A stretch of 64,000 nucleotides of DNA from Clostridiales bacterium (GTDB taxonomy: Bacteria; Bacillota; Desulfotomaculia; Desulfotomaculales; VENG01): assembly GCA_016278505.1 (NCBI GenBank), contig JADQBQ010000001.1:62001-126000 (forward strand). Reading direction: 5' to 3'. The notes below the pieces were generated by a model that saw nothing but the letters and a program-made list of their open reading frames with translations, had not been told where the DNA came from and did not search any database. Both the position numbers and the translations under genes were made by a program. Numbering within the stretch: the stretch's first letter is position 1; every line of letters begins with the position of its first letter. This document shows, piece after piece, positions 9,347 through 19,320 of the stretch.

Positions 9347-9670
9347 TCATGGAAGGTAATCCTCCCGAACCGGGGCAAACACTTCTAACGCCAGAGAATC
9401 TTCAATGATCCTGGCAGAATGTTCTACATTCCCGGGGATAACCCAACTGTCCCCTGGATTAACCTCGTGTTCCTCACCAGCAATAGCCAAAATGATTTTC
9501 CCTGAAACCAGGTACCCTGTTTGTTCCTGCGGATGGCTATGATTGGGCAAAGTATTACCTTTTTCCAATAAGAATTCGGTCATCAAGGTCTTTTCACCGT
9601 GAACAAGTGTCTTTCTTTTAACGCCCTCAACAACTGCTATGTATCCCCGGTCATTTTTAGTGGCAAACAT
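9347..9670 (-). CDS. Cupin-domain protein
   Basis: A 107-residue single-domain cupin. The first cupin motif is seen as 'PNHSHPQEQTGYLVSG' (His, His and Glu metal ligands) and the second as 'PGDSWVIPGNVEHSA'. Such small cupins are metal-binding sensors, isomerases or dioxygenase-like enzymes; nothing in the surroundings narrows this. Start ATG at 9670 after GGAAGGAGCTAGATTATTC. It stands alone. Confidence 0.8.
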   Translation of the reverse strand: MFATKNDRGYIAVVEGVKRKTLVHGEKTLMTEFLLEKGNTLPNHSHPQEQTGYLVSGKIILAIAGEEHEVNPGDSWVIPGNVEHSARIIEDSLALEVFAPVREDYLP

Positions 9671-9867
9671 GAATAATCTAGCTCCTTCCTATTACTATTA
9701 CACCGTCAAGTTCAGACTCCATTGTTTAGTGAGTGCTGGTGCATTCATATTTTTTAATATTTTCATTTTACTTCCACACACATCTTCTCTTGCCTGTTGT
9801 TTGGGAGGGATATGTCATAAAAAAAAGAATTGGCGAATAATGTAAGATGCAACAAAAGAATAAGAAT

Positions 9868-10440
9868 CTATTCTTTGATTAAGGCATTAATTGCACCTAT
9901 CAGAGTTTCTTTATCAATGGCCCCTTTGTATGCTGTGACAATGTTGCCGTCAGAATCAATAAAAACTGTGGTCGGAATGGAAGAAATTCTATAGGCATAG
10001 GCAGCATGCTGTTCGTTATCGAAATATACGGGGAAATCAAAGCCCTCGTCTTGAACATACTCTTGGCCCTTGGCCTGAGTTTCCCGCTGGCCATCCACCA
10101 AATCTACCATCATAAACATAACCTCATCTGAAACGTCTGCATAGACTTCGTTAAAATACGGCATTTCAGCCCTGCACGGCGGGCACCACGATGCCCAAAA
10201 GTTCAGCACAACAGGCTTTCCGTCAAAGTCAGACAACCTTACCTCATTTCCTTGCATATCAAAGACAGTAAAGTCAGGAGCCGGATTTTTTTCATCCTCA
10301 GGTTCAGTAATGTCCTCTTCGATCTGGCTCTCATTACTTAATTTGTAGCTTTCCGTCAAAGCAGCATAGGCAAAATAGGCAACGCCAAGAAGTGCTGCAA
10401 AAATAACAATACCCAATATCGTTTTGCTTTTTGAATTCAT
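9868..10440 (-). CDS. TlpA/ResA-like membrane-anchored thiol:disulfide oxidoreductase
   Basis: A 190-residue thioredoxin-fold protein with an N-terminal membrane anchor (residues 7-28), a short acidic linker and a redox domain. The active site is 'WASWCPPCRAEMPYF' (CPPC), and a cis-Pro is visible in 'RISSIPTTVFID'. It faces outside the membrane and reduces protein or haem-chaperone disulfides, as in cytochrome c maturation or spore/envelope thiol maintenance. It lies nine bases downstream of ccdA, which supplies reducing power through the membrane, so the two form a functional pair. Confidence 0.92.
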   Translation of the reverse strand: MNSKSKTILGIVIFAALLGVAYFAYAALTESYKLSNESQIEEDITEPEDEKNPAPDFTVFDMQGNEVRLSDFDGKPVVLNFWASWCPPCRAEMPYFNEVYADVSDEVMFMMVDLVDGQRETQAKGQEYVQDEGFDFPVYFDNEQHAAYAYRISSIPTTVFIDSDGNIVTAYKGAIDKETLIGAINALIKE

Positions 10441-10449
10441 AAGTACCCC

Positions 10450-11121
10450 CTAAAATGTGAGCTTGGAAAGTAACTGTCCCATAATTCCTGTCAGCATTAG
10501 AAGCCCCATTATAACAAGCAGACCACCTGCAATCATATTGATAATACGATAGTTTTGCTTAATGAAATCAAAGGTAGATTTTAACCGCTCAATTAAAACG
10601 GCACTGGCAATAAAAGGTATACCGAGTCCCAGTGAAAAGCTTAAAAGCATAAAGGTTCCTTTCAGGCTTTCACCACTGGAAGCTGCAAGCATTAAAGCTG
10701 AACCTAAAAATGCTCCCACGCAGGGAGTCCAGCCAATAGAAAATATGACACCGAATAACACAGATGATAGAAACCCTACTTGAGCCGTCTTCACTGTAAT
10801 TTGCCGGTTCACATTAATAAAAGGAACCCTTATCATCTCCATAAAATTCAGACCAAAAAGTATCACAATAGTGCCCGATATAACATTTACAAAATTGCTG
10901 TATTCCCTTAAAAATCCGCCGACCGCTCCCGCAAATGCTCCAAGTGATACGAACACGAGGGTAAAACCAAAAACAAACCCTAGAGAATTGGTGACTGTGG
11001 CCTTTTTTTTACCCTCATTATTTTGCCCTGCAAAATACGAAATGTAAATGGGCAGCATGGGCAGCAGACAAGGAGAAATGAAGGTAATAATCCCTTCCAG
11101 AAATGTAATCAGGTAATCCAT
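10450..11121 (-). CDS. ccdA: Cytochrome c biogenesis protein CcdA (DsbD-like transmembrane reductase)
   Basis: A 223-residue protein with six hydrophobic segments. Conserved cysteines occur in 'SPCLLPMLPIYI' (first helix) and 'TPCVGAFLGSAL' (fourth helix), the pair that carries electrons from cytoplasmic thioredoxin to extracytoplasmic thioredoxin-like partners. Start ATG at 11121 after AAGGATGGCACC. It is the first gene of the ccdA-tlpA pair and is separated from engB by a terminator. Confidence 0.93.
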   Translation of the reverse strand: MDYLITFLEGIITFISPCLLPMLPIYISYFAGQNNEGKKKATVTNSLGFVFGFTLVFVSLGAFAGAVGGFLREYSNFVNVISGTIVILFGLNFMEMIRVPFINVNRQITVKTAQVGFLSSVLFGVIFSIGWTPCVGAFLGSALMLAASSGESLKGTFMLLSFSLGLGIPFIASAVLIERLKSTFDFIKQNYRIINMIAGGLLVIMGLLMLTGIMGQLLSKLTF

Positions 11122-11155
11122 GGTGCCATCCTTTACCTATAGTTTTTAACAAGAA

Positions 11156-11181
11156 AAGACCACCTCAAAAGCGGTGGTCTT
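11156..11181 (-). terminator. Terminator after engB
   Basis: Minus-strand hairpin AAGACCACC / GGTGGTCTT with an 8-base loop followed by TTTTCTTG, 25 bases beyond the engB stop codon. Confidence 0.85.
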
Positions 11182-11205
11182 GCCAGAGAAGACGATCCCT
11201 CTAGT

Positions 11206-11796
11206 TTAAGACATCGCTGTCCATTGTTCAATCACTTTCAAAACTTCCTCCCGCCCCGCACCGGTTTGGGCGGAGAAGGGAATTAGTATGTCGTTACTAC
11301 TCAGATCCAAAGTCTTTCTCACAACTGCCAAGTGTTTTTGCACTCTGCCCCGGCTGATTTTATCAGCTTTAGTAGCGACAATAGCATGAGGTAAGCCGTA
11401 AAAACGAAGCCACTGGCACATCTGTACATCCTGTGCTGTGGGTTGGTGCCGGATATCGACTAAAATAATTGCACCTCGCAATTGCTCTCGCCCGGATAGA
11501 TAACTTTCTATCATTGGTCCCCATTTGACCCTTATCTTTTCCGGCACTTTGGCATAACCATAGCCGGGTAAATCCACCAGGTGGAAATCACCGTTAATTA
11601 TGTAAAAGTTTATCAACTGGGTGCGCCCGGGCGTATTGCTAATGCGGGCAATTTTTTTGCGGTTGGTAATTTTGTTTAGAAGTGATGACTTGCCTACATT
11701 GGAACGCCCGGCGAGGGCCACCTCAGGGTGGCCCTCATCCGGGCAATTTTCCAAACCTGTGCTACTTTTTACGAATTCCGCAGAGACTATTTTCAT
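11206..11796 (-). CDS. engB: Ribosome biogenesis GTPase EngB/YsxC
   Basis: A 196-residue TRAFAC-class GTPase needed for late assembly of the 50S subunit. G1 is '[12 protein letters not shown]', G3 '[10 protein letters not shown]', G4 'TKADK' and G5 'FSAQTG', all in the expected order. It overlaps the end of lon by four bases, the same arrangement as the lonA-ysxC pair in Bacillus, and is translationally coupled to it. Confidence 0.97.
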   Translation of the reverse strand: MKIVSAEFVKSSTGLENCPDEGHPEVALAGRSNVGKSSLLNKITNRKKIARISNTPGRTQLINFYIINGDFHLVDLPGYGYAKVPEKIRVKWGPMIESYLSGREQLRGAIILVDIRHQPTAQDVQMCQWLRFYGLPHAIVATKADKISRGRVQKHLAVVRKTLDLSSNDILIPFSAQTGAGREEVLKVIEQWTAMS

Positions 11797-14216
11797 GGAT
11801 GAATCTCGCGGCCTCCCTCGTCGGTATCAACTATCGGATCATTATATGACATTTCTACCGGTACTTCCGGCGGGGCGTCTGCCTCTGTATTTCCAAACTT
11901 ACTCTCGTCCAGCAGCCCTAACTTGATAACTTGATCCATATTTTCTACCAAGATACATTCTACTTGTTTCTTGATGTTTTTAGGGACTTCGTCCAAATCC
12001 TTTTTATTATCTTGTGGCAATATGACTGTCTTTATACCTGCCCGGTGTGCAGCCAATACTTTTTCCTTAAAGCCACCGATAGGCAGTACTCTACCGCGCA
12101 GAGTCACCTCACCGGTCATGGCTAAATCATTTCTTACCCTGCGGCCGGTAAGCGCCGATGCCAGGGCCAGAGCCAGGGTGATACCTGCAGACGGCCCGTC
12201 TTTGGGGATGGCGCCTTCAGGAACGTGTACGTGGACATCAAACTTTTCAAAAACGGCATGGTCGATACCAAGCTGGTCAGCTCTGCTGCGTACATAGCTA
12301 AAGGCCGCCTGGGCGGACTCTTTCATCACGTCCCCCAGTTTACCGGTAAGGGTTAGCTTCCCGTTGCCTTTATATTTACCCACTTCCACAGCCAGAGTAT
12401 CTCCACCAACTGCAGTCCATGCCAAGCCGGTAGCAATACCCACTTGCGCCTCTTTTTCGGCTGTACCATAACGGTACCTGGGTGTACCAAGCATTTGAGG
12501 CAGGTTCTGCACCGTTGCCTTCACTTTTTTGGCCTTTTTAGACACTATTTGCTTGGCGGCTTTGCGGCAAATGCCTGCTATCTCACGCTCCAGGTTTCTT
12601 ACGCCACTTTCCCGCGTATATTCCTGGATAATTTTGCGTACGGTGTTCTCTGATATATTAATCATCTGGTCAGTTAAACCATGTTCTTTAATTTGTTTGG
12701 GCATCAAGTGCCGCATGGCAATCTGTACCTTTTCTTCTTCGGTATACCCGGCAATCTCTATGATTTCCATCCTGTCCAAAAGCGGACGGGGAATGTTAGC
12801 CCCTACGTTAGCCGTGGTAACAAACATCACGTTACTTAGATCATACGGCACTTCAATATAATGATCACTGAAAGTACTGTTTTGCTCAGGATCCAATACC
12901 TCCAGCAGCGCCGAAGAGGGATCGCCCCTGAAATCCATGCTCATTTTATCAACTTCATCCAGCAGAAATACAGGGTTTTTGGAACCTGCAGTACGTATAC
13001 CCTGGATAATACGTCCGGGCATGGCTCCTACATAGGTGCGCCTGTGTCCACGAATTTCTGCCTCATCCCTCACTCCGCCAAGGGAAAGGCGCACAAACTT
13101 GCGGTCTAAAGACCTGGCGATAGAACGGCCCAGAGATGTTTTACCGACTCCGGGAGGCCCTACCAAACAAAGTATGGGGCCCTTCATTTTCTTGGAAAGC
13201 TTACGAATAGCAAGGTATTCCAAAATACGATCTTTTACCTTGTTTAAACCATAATGATCTTCTTCGAGAATTTTTTCAGCATGGTTGATATCCAGACGGT
13301 CTCTGGTTCCCTTGGACCAGGGCAAGGCCAGAAGCCAATCCAGATAATTGCGAACTACTGCTGCCTCGGCAGCCATGGGCGGCATTTTCTCCAACCGCTC
13401 AACTTCCTTGATGGCCTTTTCATTTACTTCCTTGGGTAATTTAGCCTTGGCGATTTTTTCCCGGTATTCTTCACCTTCGGCCGCCTTATCATCTTTTTCA
13501 CCCAATTCCTTCTGAATGGCCTTCATTTGTTCACGGAGATAGTATTCTTTTTGTGTTTTTTCCATCTGCTTACGAACACGAACATTTATTTTACGTTCCA
13601 ATTCCACTATCTCTAATTCCTTAGAAACAATAGCGCACAGTTTTTCCAGTCTGTCAACTATATCCGTTGCTTCCAGGATTCCCTGCTTCTCTTCAATCCG
13701 CAGGTTGAGATGAGAGGCTACAATGTCCGCAAGCCGTCCCGGCTCTTCCAAATTGATCACTGAAGCTACCGTTTCCGGCGGAATACGCTTGGATATCTTT
13801 ACATATTGTTCAAACTGGTTAACTAAGTTACGCATAAGCGCTTCAATTTCCGGATTTTTCTCAAAATCTTCCGTATATTGTTCTAACTTAACTTTGAAGT
13901 ACGGGCTTTCTTCCGTATATTCATCAATACTGGCCCGCGCAATCCCTTCAACCAACACCCTAATGGTTCCACCAGGAAGTTTCAACAATTGCTTAACTTC
14001 CGCTACGGTACCGATATCATAAATGTCATTAGGCCCTGGATCATCTGTCTGAGCATCTTTCTGAGTGGACAAAAAGATCATTTTGTCCTGAATCATTGCC
14101 TCTTCTATGGCCTGTACCGATTTTTCCCTGCCCACATCTAAGTGGATGACCATGTAAGGAAAAACCAAGATTCCCCTAAGTGGTAATAAAGGTAAAACCC
14201 GTTCGACGGGATTCAT
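11793..14216 (-). CDS. lon: ATP-dependent protease LonA
   Basis: An 807-residue cytoplasmic AAA+ protease that degrades misfolded and regulatory proteins. The N-terminal LAN domain (about residues 5-200) is followed by a coiled coil, Walker A '[11 protein letters not shown]', Walker B '[10 protein letters not shown]', and the C-terminal serine protease domain with the catalytic Ser in 'KDGPSAGIT' and Lys in '[10 protein letters not shown]'. The frame is open to 14243, but GGAGGTGCATCT stands right before the ATG at 14216, giving the usual [15 protein letters not shown]. It is downstream of lonB with a terminator between them. Confidence 0.97.
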   Translation of the reverse strand: MNPVERVLPLLPLRGILVFPYMVIHLDVGREKSVQAIEEAMIQDKMIFLSTQKDAQTDDPGPNDIYDIGTVAEVKQLLKLPGGTIRVLVEGIARASIDEYTEESPYFKVKLEQYTEDFEKNPEIEALMRNLVNQFEQYVKISKRIPPETVASVINLEEPGRLADIVASHLNLRIEEKQGILEATDIVDRLEKLCAIVSKELEIVELERKINVRVRKQMEKTQKEYYLREQMKAIQKELGEKDDKAAEGEEYREKIAKAKLPKEVNEKAIKEVERLEKMPPMAAEAAVVRNYLDWLLALPWSKGTRDRLDINHAEKILEEDHYGLNKVKDRILEYLAIRKLSKKMKGPILCLVGPPGVGKTSLGRSIARSLDRKFVRLSLGGVRDEAEIRGHRRTYVGAMPGRIIQGIRTAGSKNPVFLLDEVDKMSMDFRGDPSSALLEVLDPEQNSTFSDHYIEVPYDLSNVMFVTTANVGANIPRPLLDRMEIIEIAGYTEEEKVQIAMRHLMPKQIKEHGLTDQMINISENTVRKIIQEYTRESGVRNLEREIAGICRKAAKQIVSKKAKKVKATVQNLPQMLGTPRYRYGTAEKEAQVGIATGLAWTAVGGDTLAVEVGKYKGNGKLTLTGKLGDVMKESAQAAFSYVRSRADQLGIDHAVFEKFDVHVHVPEGAIPKDGPSAGITLALALASALTGRRVRNDLAMTGEVTLRGRVLPIGGFKEKVLAAHRAGIKTVILPQDNKKDLDEVPKNIKKQVECILVENMDQVIKLGLLDESKFGNTEADAPPEVPVEMSYNDPIVDTDEGGREIHP

Positions 14217-14374
14217 AGATGCACCTCCTATTATTACGTTCATTACTACTACACATCGTTCGGGCAGATATTAAAATACATAAGTTATTTTATCATAATT
14301 GATGGTCATGCGGCCATAACAATAAGTGCCATGTGCGGAATGTTGCTTAGTTTTATACTTCCACCCAGCATATA

Positions 14375-14408
14375 ACAAACCCTCTTTATAATAAAAGAGG
14401 GTTTGTTG
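14375..14408 (-). terminator. Terminator after lonB
   Basis: Near-perfect inverted repeat AACAAACCCTCTTT / AAAGAGGGTTTGTT between lonB and lonA, just beyond the lonB stop codon, with T-rich flanks on both strands. Confidence 0.88.
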
Positions 14409-14430
14409 ATTTTTAAAGTTTTTTTAAATC

Positions 14431-16149
14431 TTACACGTCGGTGGAAAGAGAGGGGGCGGGAACAAAGTTTCCGGCCGTTACCACATCGAGGGCTGGACGC
14501 ACATCTTCTATCTTATCTTTGGTTACTACCAAGGCGCCTTTAATCACTGCTTCAAGTTTTTCCACCGGGATCACTTCCACGCCTTCTATTTTTTCCAGCA
14601 GGGCCTGGTAATTTTCTTTAGGTATGTATACCCTAGTAGCACCCGCCTGCCGCGCGGCCTCTACCTTGGCGATAACTCCCCCCACAGGCATAACAAAACC
14701 TCGTATGGAGACTTCACCTGTCATAGCCACATTGTTATCAACCGGAATGTCTTCTATTGCTGAATAGACCGCCGTAGCAATAGCTACTCCGGCAGACGGC
14801 CCGTCTACCGGAGTTCCACCCGGGAAATTCACATGCAGGTCATAATCCCGTGGATCAACACCCATAGTTCGCCTTAAAACTGTTAGTACATTTTCCACGG
14901 AACCTTTGGCCATACTCTTGCGCCGGATGGTTTTTGTCCTGTCACCTAACTCTTCTTCCTCTACAACACCGGTTACAATTAGTTTTCCCTGCCCGCGGGC
15001 TGCCGGTATAGCCCCCACCTCAATTTCCAACAATGCTCCCATATTCGGTCCATAAACTGCCAGGCCATTCACCAAGCCAATTTGAGGACAGGCCGATACT
15101 TTTTTGTCCGGCCTGGGCACATATCTACCGCTATGAATTACCCACTCAATATCATCCACATTAATGTCATTTCTATCCTCGGTCATGGCAATTCCAGCTG
15201 CTATTTGGATAATATTAACGGCCTCTCTGCCACTGGTGGCATATTTTTTAATTAATTCCATACCTTTTTCATCAAGGGGGAAACCAACCTTTTGGGCGGC
15301 TTTTTCAGCGATCAATTCTATTTCCTCCGGCAATAATTGGCGGAAATAGATTTCCAGACAGCGCGATCTTATGGCCGGGGGGATTTCTTCCGGTGTCCTT
15401 GTAGTGGCACCAACCAGGCGGAAATCTGCCGGCAGTCCGTTTTGAAATATATCGTGAATATGCCTGGGAATATTAGTATCTTCTGAACTGTAATAGGCAC
15501 TTTCCAGAAGTACTTTTCTGTCCTCCATTATTTTTAACATTTTATTGATCTGAATGGGGTGTAACTCACCGATCTCGTCAATAAAAAGCATGCCTCCGTG
15601 AGCCTTGGTGGCGGCACCTGGTTTAGGCTGAGGAATCCCCGCCATACCCATGGCCCCTGCGCCCTGGTAAATGGGGTCATGCACGGAACCAATCAGCGGG
15701 TCGGCTATTCCTCTTTCGTCAAACCTCGCTGTTGTAGCATCTACTTCTATGAATTTGGCATCAGGCTTAAAGGGTGAACCATCATTCTTTTTAGCTTCTT
15801 CCAATACAAGACGGGCAGCAGCAGTTTTACCTATTCCCGGCGGACCATATATCAATACGTGCTGCGGGTTAGGCCCACATAGCGAGGCCCGCATGGCTTT
15901 AAGTCCCTCATCTTGCCCAATAATTTCATCGAAACTGGTAGGACGCGTTCTTTCCGCGAGCGGCTCAGTTAGCGAAATAGTGCGCATATGCCGTAGTTTT
16001 TCAAGTTCCTTACGGGATTCCCTTTCCAGTGCAGACTTGTTTCCTTGTTGAGTCTTTAAAAGGTTCCAAAAATAAAGTCCAATTATGACGGCAAAAAATA
16101 CCTGGATAAAAGTTACAAACCCGGCAAGTCCGCCGGACAAGTCTCCCAT
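14431..16149 (-). CDS. lonB: ATP-dependent protease LonB (membrane-anchored, sporulation type)
   Basis: A 572-residue Lon paralogue of the Bacillus LonB type. One N-terminal membrane helix (residues 8-27) anchors it; Walker A is 'GPPGIGKTAAAR', Walker B 'MLFIDEIGEL', and the protease Ser is in 'VDGPSAGVA' with Lys in 'GGVIAKVEAA'. In Bacillus this enzyme acts in the forespore, so its presence suggests an endospore former. Start ATG at 16149 after GAGGAGGATTTTGCC. The clpX-lonB-lonA-engB order is conserved in Firmicutes, here split by the cobalt operon. Confidence 0.95.
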   Translation of the reverse strand: MGDLSGGLAGFVTFIQVFFAVIIGLYFWNLLKTQQGNKSALERESRKELEKLRHMRTISLTEPLAERTRPTSFDEIIGQDEGLKAMRASLCGPNPQHVLIYGPPGIGKTAAARLVLEEAKKNDGSPFKPDAKFIEVDATTARFDERGIADPLIGSVHDPIYQGAGAMGMAGIPQPKPGAATKAHGGMLFIDEIGELHPIQINKMLKIMEDRKVLLESAYYSSEDTNIPRHIHDIFQNGLPADFRLVGATTRTPEEIPPAIRSRCLEIYFRQLLPEEIELIAEKAAQKVGFPLDEKGMELIKKYATSGREAVNIIQIAAGIAMTEDRNDINVDDIEWVIHSGRYVPRPDKKVSACPQIGLVNGLAVYGPNMGALLEIEVGAIPAARGQGKLIVTGVVEEEELGDRTKTIRRKSMAKGSVENVLTVLRRTMGVDPRDYDLHVNFPGGTPVDGPSAGVAIATAVYSAIEDIPVDNNVAMTGEVSIRGFVMPVGGVIAKVEAARQAGATRVYIPKENYQALLEKIEGVEVIPVEKLEAVIKGALVVTKDKIEDVRPALDVVTAGNFVPAPSLSTDV

Positions 16150-16523
16150 GGCAAAATCCTCCTCGCGATTATTGTCGAAAAAAATGATATAAAGTATTGC
16201 TTGTCACACATTTTTTGTTTATAGTATTTGTAACATTTCCATTTTTTATCCCTTTCAGACCATTCGGGCTTTATTTTTAACCAGTTAACAATTCCATATG
16301 AATTTTCAGAATAGCCACTAAAGGATGTATACAGGCCGTTAGTACAACAAATTTAGTGGTTCGCAGAGTTTCCATTAACAATGGTATAATTAACTATTAT
16401 GCTAATTGTAAAGGAAATTGTTTAAATAATAGTTTAATTCATACTGGGAGGTGATAAAAGACTCTAGATCAATTGGGAAAAGGAGTTATAAAGATTTCTC
16501 AAAAATTATAGGGAGGGATTAGT
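16150..16523. other. Intergenic region between divergent lonB and acetate transporter
   Basis: About 370 AT-rich bases carry the two divergent promoter regions. On the plus strand TTAACA...TATAAT-like sequences lie near 16377-16390, and two GGAGG-type sites occur at 16447 and 16511; the second serves the transporter. A 24-codon GTG frame sits between the two ribosome sites but shows no recognisable features. No repeat or RNA gene was recognised. Confidence 0.5.
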
Positions 16524-17123
16524 TTGTCAGAACAGAACAAGGTTTATAACATCAACGAAACGGCTTCCATCGCCGACCCCGGTCCGTTAGGATTAGCATG
16601 TTTTGCACTTACCACTTTTTGTCTCAGTCTTGTTAACGCTGGAATTGTGGCTGCACAGGCTGAAATGTTTGTGCTTATGCTGGCTCTGGTTTACGGTGGA
16701 ACAGTGCAAATTTTTGCCGGCATGTGGGAATTTAAAAAGAATAATGTTTTTGGAGCTACAGCTTTCTCTTCATACGGTTCCTTCTGGGTAGCTTTTGCGC
16801 TTTATGTCCTTGGAGCTTCCTCCTTTGGGTGGTTTGAGGCATACACTCCCGCAGTAGCCATGTTCCTTATCGCATGGACCATTTTTACGGCATACATGTG
16901 GATAGGAACCTTTGCTTTAAATAACGGTCTTCTTGTTGTATTTACATTACTTTTAATTACTTTCATATTGCTTGACATAGGACACGTTGGAAATCCTGTT
17001 TTTAATAAGTTCGGCGGCTATTTTGGGCTTGCCACTGCATTTGCTGCCTGGTACTGCTCCGCAGCAGGAATCTTAAATACGGTTTTCAAGAGAACGGTTC
17101 TCCCTATGGGACCAAGGCAATAA
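16524..17123 (+). CDS. Acetate uptake transporter, GPR1/FUN34/YaaH (SatP) family
   Basis: A 199-residue membrane protein with six hydrophobic helices. The family signature 'NPxPLGL' appears here as 'DPGPLGLACFALT', and 'YGGTVQIFAGMWEF' matches the conserved second-helix region with its Gln. Members move acetate or succinate with protons. Start is TTG at 16524 after AGGGAGGGATTAG. Expressed alone, between lonB and the cobalt operon, with a strong terminator behind it. Acetate exchange fits an organism that oxidises organic acids incompletely or grows on acetate. Confidence 0.92.
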   Translation: MSEQNKVYNINETASIADPGPLGLACFALTTFCLSLVNAGIVAAQAEMFVLMLALVYGGTVQIFAGMWEFKKNNVFGATAFSSYGSFWVAFALYVLGASSFGWFEAYTPAVAMFLIAWTIFTAYMWIGTFALNNGLLVVFTLLLITFILLDIGHVGNPVFNKFGGYFGLATAFAAWYCSAAGILNTVFKRTVLPMGPRQ

Positions 17124-17140
17124 TATAATTATTTTACAAG

Positions 17141-17176
17141 AAAAGCGCGCTAAATCAATTCACTTAGCGCGCTTTT
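17141..17176 (+). terminator. Terminator after acetate transporter
   Basis: AAAAGCGCGCTAA / TTAGCGCGCTTTT, perfect 13-bp stem with a 10-base loop, followed by a T-rich stretch. Confidence 0.92.
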
Positions 17177-17241
17177 AAGTACTTTTATTTTTCCTTGACC
17201 TTTCCCATTTATATGGCAAGGTATACTTTCCTAAAGTGTAA

Positions 17242-17277
17242 AAAAGAACCGGATTCACATGAATCCGGTTCTTTTTT
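17242..17277. terminator. Bidirectional terminator
   Basis: AAAAGAACCGGATTCA / TGAATCCGGTTCTTTT, nearly perfect stem with A-run and T-run on either side, placed between the convergent transporter and cobalt/MoaD-like operons. It terminates at least the minus-strand operon ending at 17313. Confidence 0.9.
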
Positions 17278-17312
17278 CTTTTGTAAACACATGTATGCAT
17301 CGCAAACACCGG

Positions 17313-17621
17313 TTAACTGGTTTCTTTTTGCTGGTCAGATCCTTTAACTATACCCAGTATCACTCTATAAGGACCCGGTGTGCCTGGAGGAACAAAGGCT
17401 ATCCGGTCTCCGGGCCTAACCATTCCCTGGTCCAATGTTTGGGCCGTACCGTTAATAAATACAGCTTCTATTTTATCCAAAGGTAGATCCAACTTTTGTG
17501 CTAATTCAACAGCTGAACACTCTGTGTCCAACTGTAGACGTAATGGGAACGGCCATTCTCTCTCCTCAAACAACTCTTTTAAAAACGAAAAAGCTCTTAC
17601 TTCCACCTCATTATTGTCCAC
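17313..17621 (-). CDS. MoaD/ThiS-family ubiquitin-like protein
   Basis: A 102-residue beta-grasp protein. The core 'VFINGTAQTLDQGMVRPGDRIAFVPPGTPGPY' pattern (NG ... GD-x-I-AF-P-P) is typical of MoaD/ThiS-like sulfur carriers, but the C-terminus is not the Gly-Gly tail required for sulfur transfer; the protein continues about 20 residues past 'PPGTPGP'. It may therefore be a non-sulfur-carrying relative. GTG start at 17621 after GGGAGTGATTATTT. It is 26 bases downstream of cbiO and probably co-transcribed, though a role in cobalt uptake is unproven. Confidence 0.7.
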   Translation of the reverse strand: MDNNEVEVRAFSFLKELFEEREWPFPLRLQLDTECSAVELAQKLDLPLDKIEAVFINGTAQTLDQGMVRPGDRIAFVPPGTPGPYRVILGIVKGSDQQKETS

Positions 17622-17647
17622 AAATAATCACTCCCGAAAGAATATAT

Positions 17648-18532
17648 TTACTCCATAGCGCTCACTTTTGACATTATGGGTACTTCTACCTTTTTACCGG
17701 CTTGATTGATTAAACTGAATAGCTCATCTTTGGTACGGGGAGGGGAGACATGTTCCACCAGCCAACCCTTTTTTCTTAATTCTTTGTAAACATCCAGCAT
17801 CCAGGGAGATGTAAGGTCGTTCTCTTGCAGTACACTTTGATTTGAAAAGACCTTTTCAGGTCTTCCCTCACATGTAATTTGCCCCTGGTTCATAATCAAT
17901 ACCCGATCTGCCCAAGAATAAGCAAAATCCACGTCGTGGGTAGATATAATTATGGTTATTCCTTCTTTGTTAATGCTATCAAACAACTCTGTCGTCTGAA
18001 CAATCAGCTTAGGATCCAGCCCGGCAGTGGGTTCGTCCAATATAAGTACCCGGGGATGCATTGCTAGAATACCTGCTATAGAAACCCGCTTTTTTTGCCC
18101 GTAGCTTAAAAAGTGTACAGGCCTGTGTTTAAATTCGTTTACACTGGTTGCTTCCATGGCAGCGTCTACTCTTTGCATTACTTCTTGTTTAGACAGACCT
18201 AGATTTAAAGGTCCAAAGGAAATCTCCTGCAGCACGTTAGAAGAAAAAATTTGGCTGTCCGGGTCCTGAAAAACAACACCCACACTTCGCCTCAACTGCA
18301 TCAGAGAACGGCTGTCATAGCGGACCTCTTTGCCGTCAAATATCACTTTTCCTTTTTCGGGCCGCAGAATTCCGTTCAGGTGCAAAAACAACGTAGACTT
18401 GCCTGCACCGTTAGCTCCTAAAACAGCTATCTTGTGACCCTTTTCAATGTCCAGATTAATACCCCTCAGAGCTGTTGTTCCATCCGGGTAGCCAAACTGT
18501 AAATCTTTGGCTCCAATTATGTAATCAATCAA
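17648..18532 (-). CDS. cbiO: Cobalt ECF transporter ATPase CbiO
   Basis: A 294-residue ABC ATPase. Walker A 'GANGAGKSTLFLHL', Q-loop 'VFQDPDSQIF', signature 'LSYGQKKRVSIAG', Walker B 'VLILDEPTAGLD' and the switch His in 'STHDVDF' are all present. It drives uptake of Co2+ with CbiM, CbiN and CbiQ. The C-terminal 60 residues after the ATPase core are longer than minimal CbiO and may bind a partner. TTG start overlapping cbiQ by four bases. Confidence 0.95.
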   Translation of the reverse strand: MIDYIIGAKDLQFGYPDGTTALRGINLDIEKGHKIAVLGANGAGKSTLFLHLNGILRPEKGKVIFDGKEVRYDSRSLMQLRRSVGVVFQDPDSQIFSSNVLQEISFGPLNLGLSKQEVMQRVDAAMEATSVNEFKHRPVHFLSYGQKKRVSIAGILAMHPRVLILDEPTAGLDPKLIVQTTELFDSINKEGITIIISTHDVDFAYSWADRVLIMNQGQITCEGRPEKVFSNQSVLQENDLTSPWMLDVYKELRKKGWLVEHVSPPRTKDELFSLINQAGKKVEVPIMSKVSAME

Positions 18533-19311
18533 AACAAATTACCCCCGTGCAGCTGAGATAGTATTATAAATGCGATATCCGTTACTCCAATAAACATTAT
18601 GTTCCTTTTGGATACAGTATACTCTGGTTCCAAGACACTTAAATCCCCTTTATAACACCGGGACATCAACGTCACAGATAAATTATCAGCCTGCCGATAC
18701 GCCTTCACAAAAAGGTTGGTTACCAGCTGGCTAATGGACGAATAGCCACGTGACAAAGAACTATAGCCCAAGCGAGATGACTGCGCTGTGTACATCTGTC
18801 CTGCTGTATCCATAAGCACAAAAATAAACCGGTATATAAGGCTCATCAACTCAATAATCACAGTTGGAACGTGCAGTCTCTTTAAGACCAGTATAATCTC
18901 AACCATGGGAGTAGTCAAAGATAAAAAATATAGGCACGATACTGCCGACAAAGATTTTATAAACAAGTTACCGGCCAAGATCAAACTGCCGGCAGTAACC
19001 CCCAGGGTAAAAGCCCCCACGGTGAAAGAGTACAAAAAATATGCTTCTGTTCCACCCACGGAAACCGCCACGGTAATGACGCCAATTACCAGGAAGGTCA
19101 TGGGGACAATCATTAGTTTGAGATAAAATCCCACGGGTATCCCTGCGCGTATAACCACAACTCCGGCCATGGTCAAAATAACGGTCAGGGAAGTAATCAT
19201 GTCCGATGCACTTAAGCAAATAATTAAAGTAACCATAGAGAAGGCAAATTTTTCTGCCGGGTGAGAGGTGCTTAACCCGTTATTGTATGCATATCTGTCT
19301 ATGGGTAACAT
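18529..19311 (-). CDS. cbiQ: Cobalt ECF transporter T component CbiQ
   Basis: A 260-residue membrane protein with five or six helices and the conserved cytoplasmic segments 'SSRLGYSSLSRGYSS' and 'LVTNLFVKAYRQADNLSVTLMSRCY', which form the coupling helices that touch the CbiO ATPase (the second carries the usual A-R-G-like motif as 'SRC'). It lies between cbiN and cbiO in the cobalamin-riboswitch operon. Confidence 0.93.
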   Translation of the reverse strand: MLPIDRYAYNNGLSTSHPAEKFAFSMVTLIICLSASDMITSLTVILTMAGVVVIRAGIPVGFYLKLMIVPMTFLVIGVITVAVSVGGTEAYFLYSFTVGAFTLGVTAGSLILAGNLFIKSLSAVSCLYFLSLTTPMVEIILVLKRLHVPTVIIELMSLIYRFIFVLMDTAGQMYTAQSSRLGYSSLSRGYSSISQLVTNLFVKAYRQADNLSVTLMSRCYKGDLSVLEPEYTVSKRNIMFIGVTDIAFIILSQLHGGNLF

Positions 19312-19320
19312 GGGAAAAAA

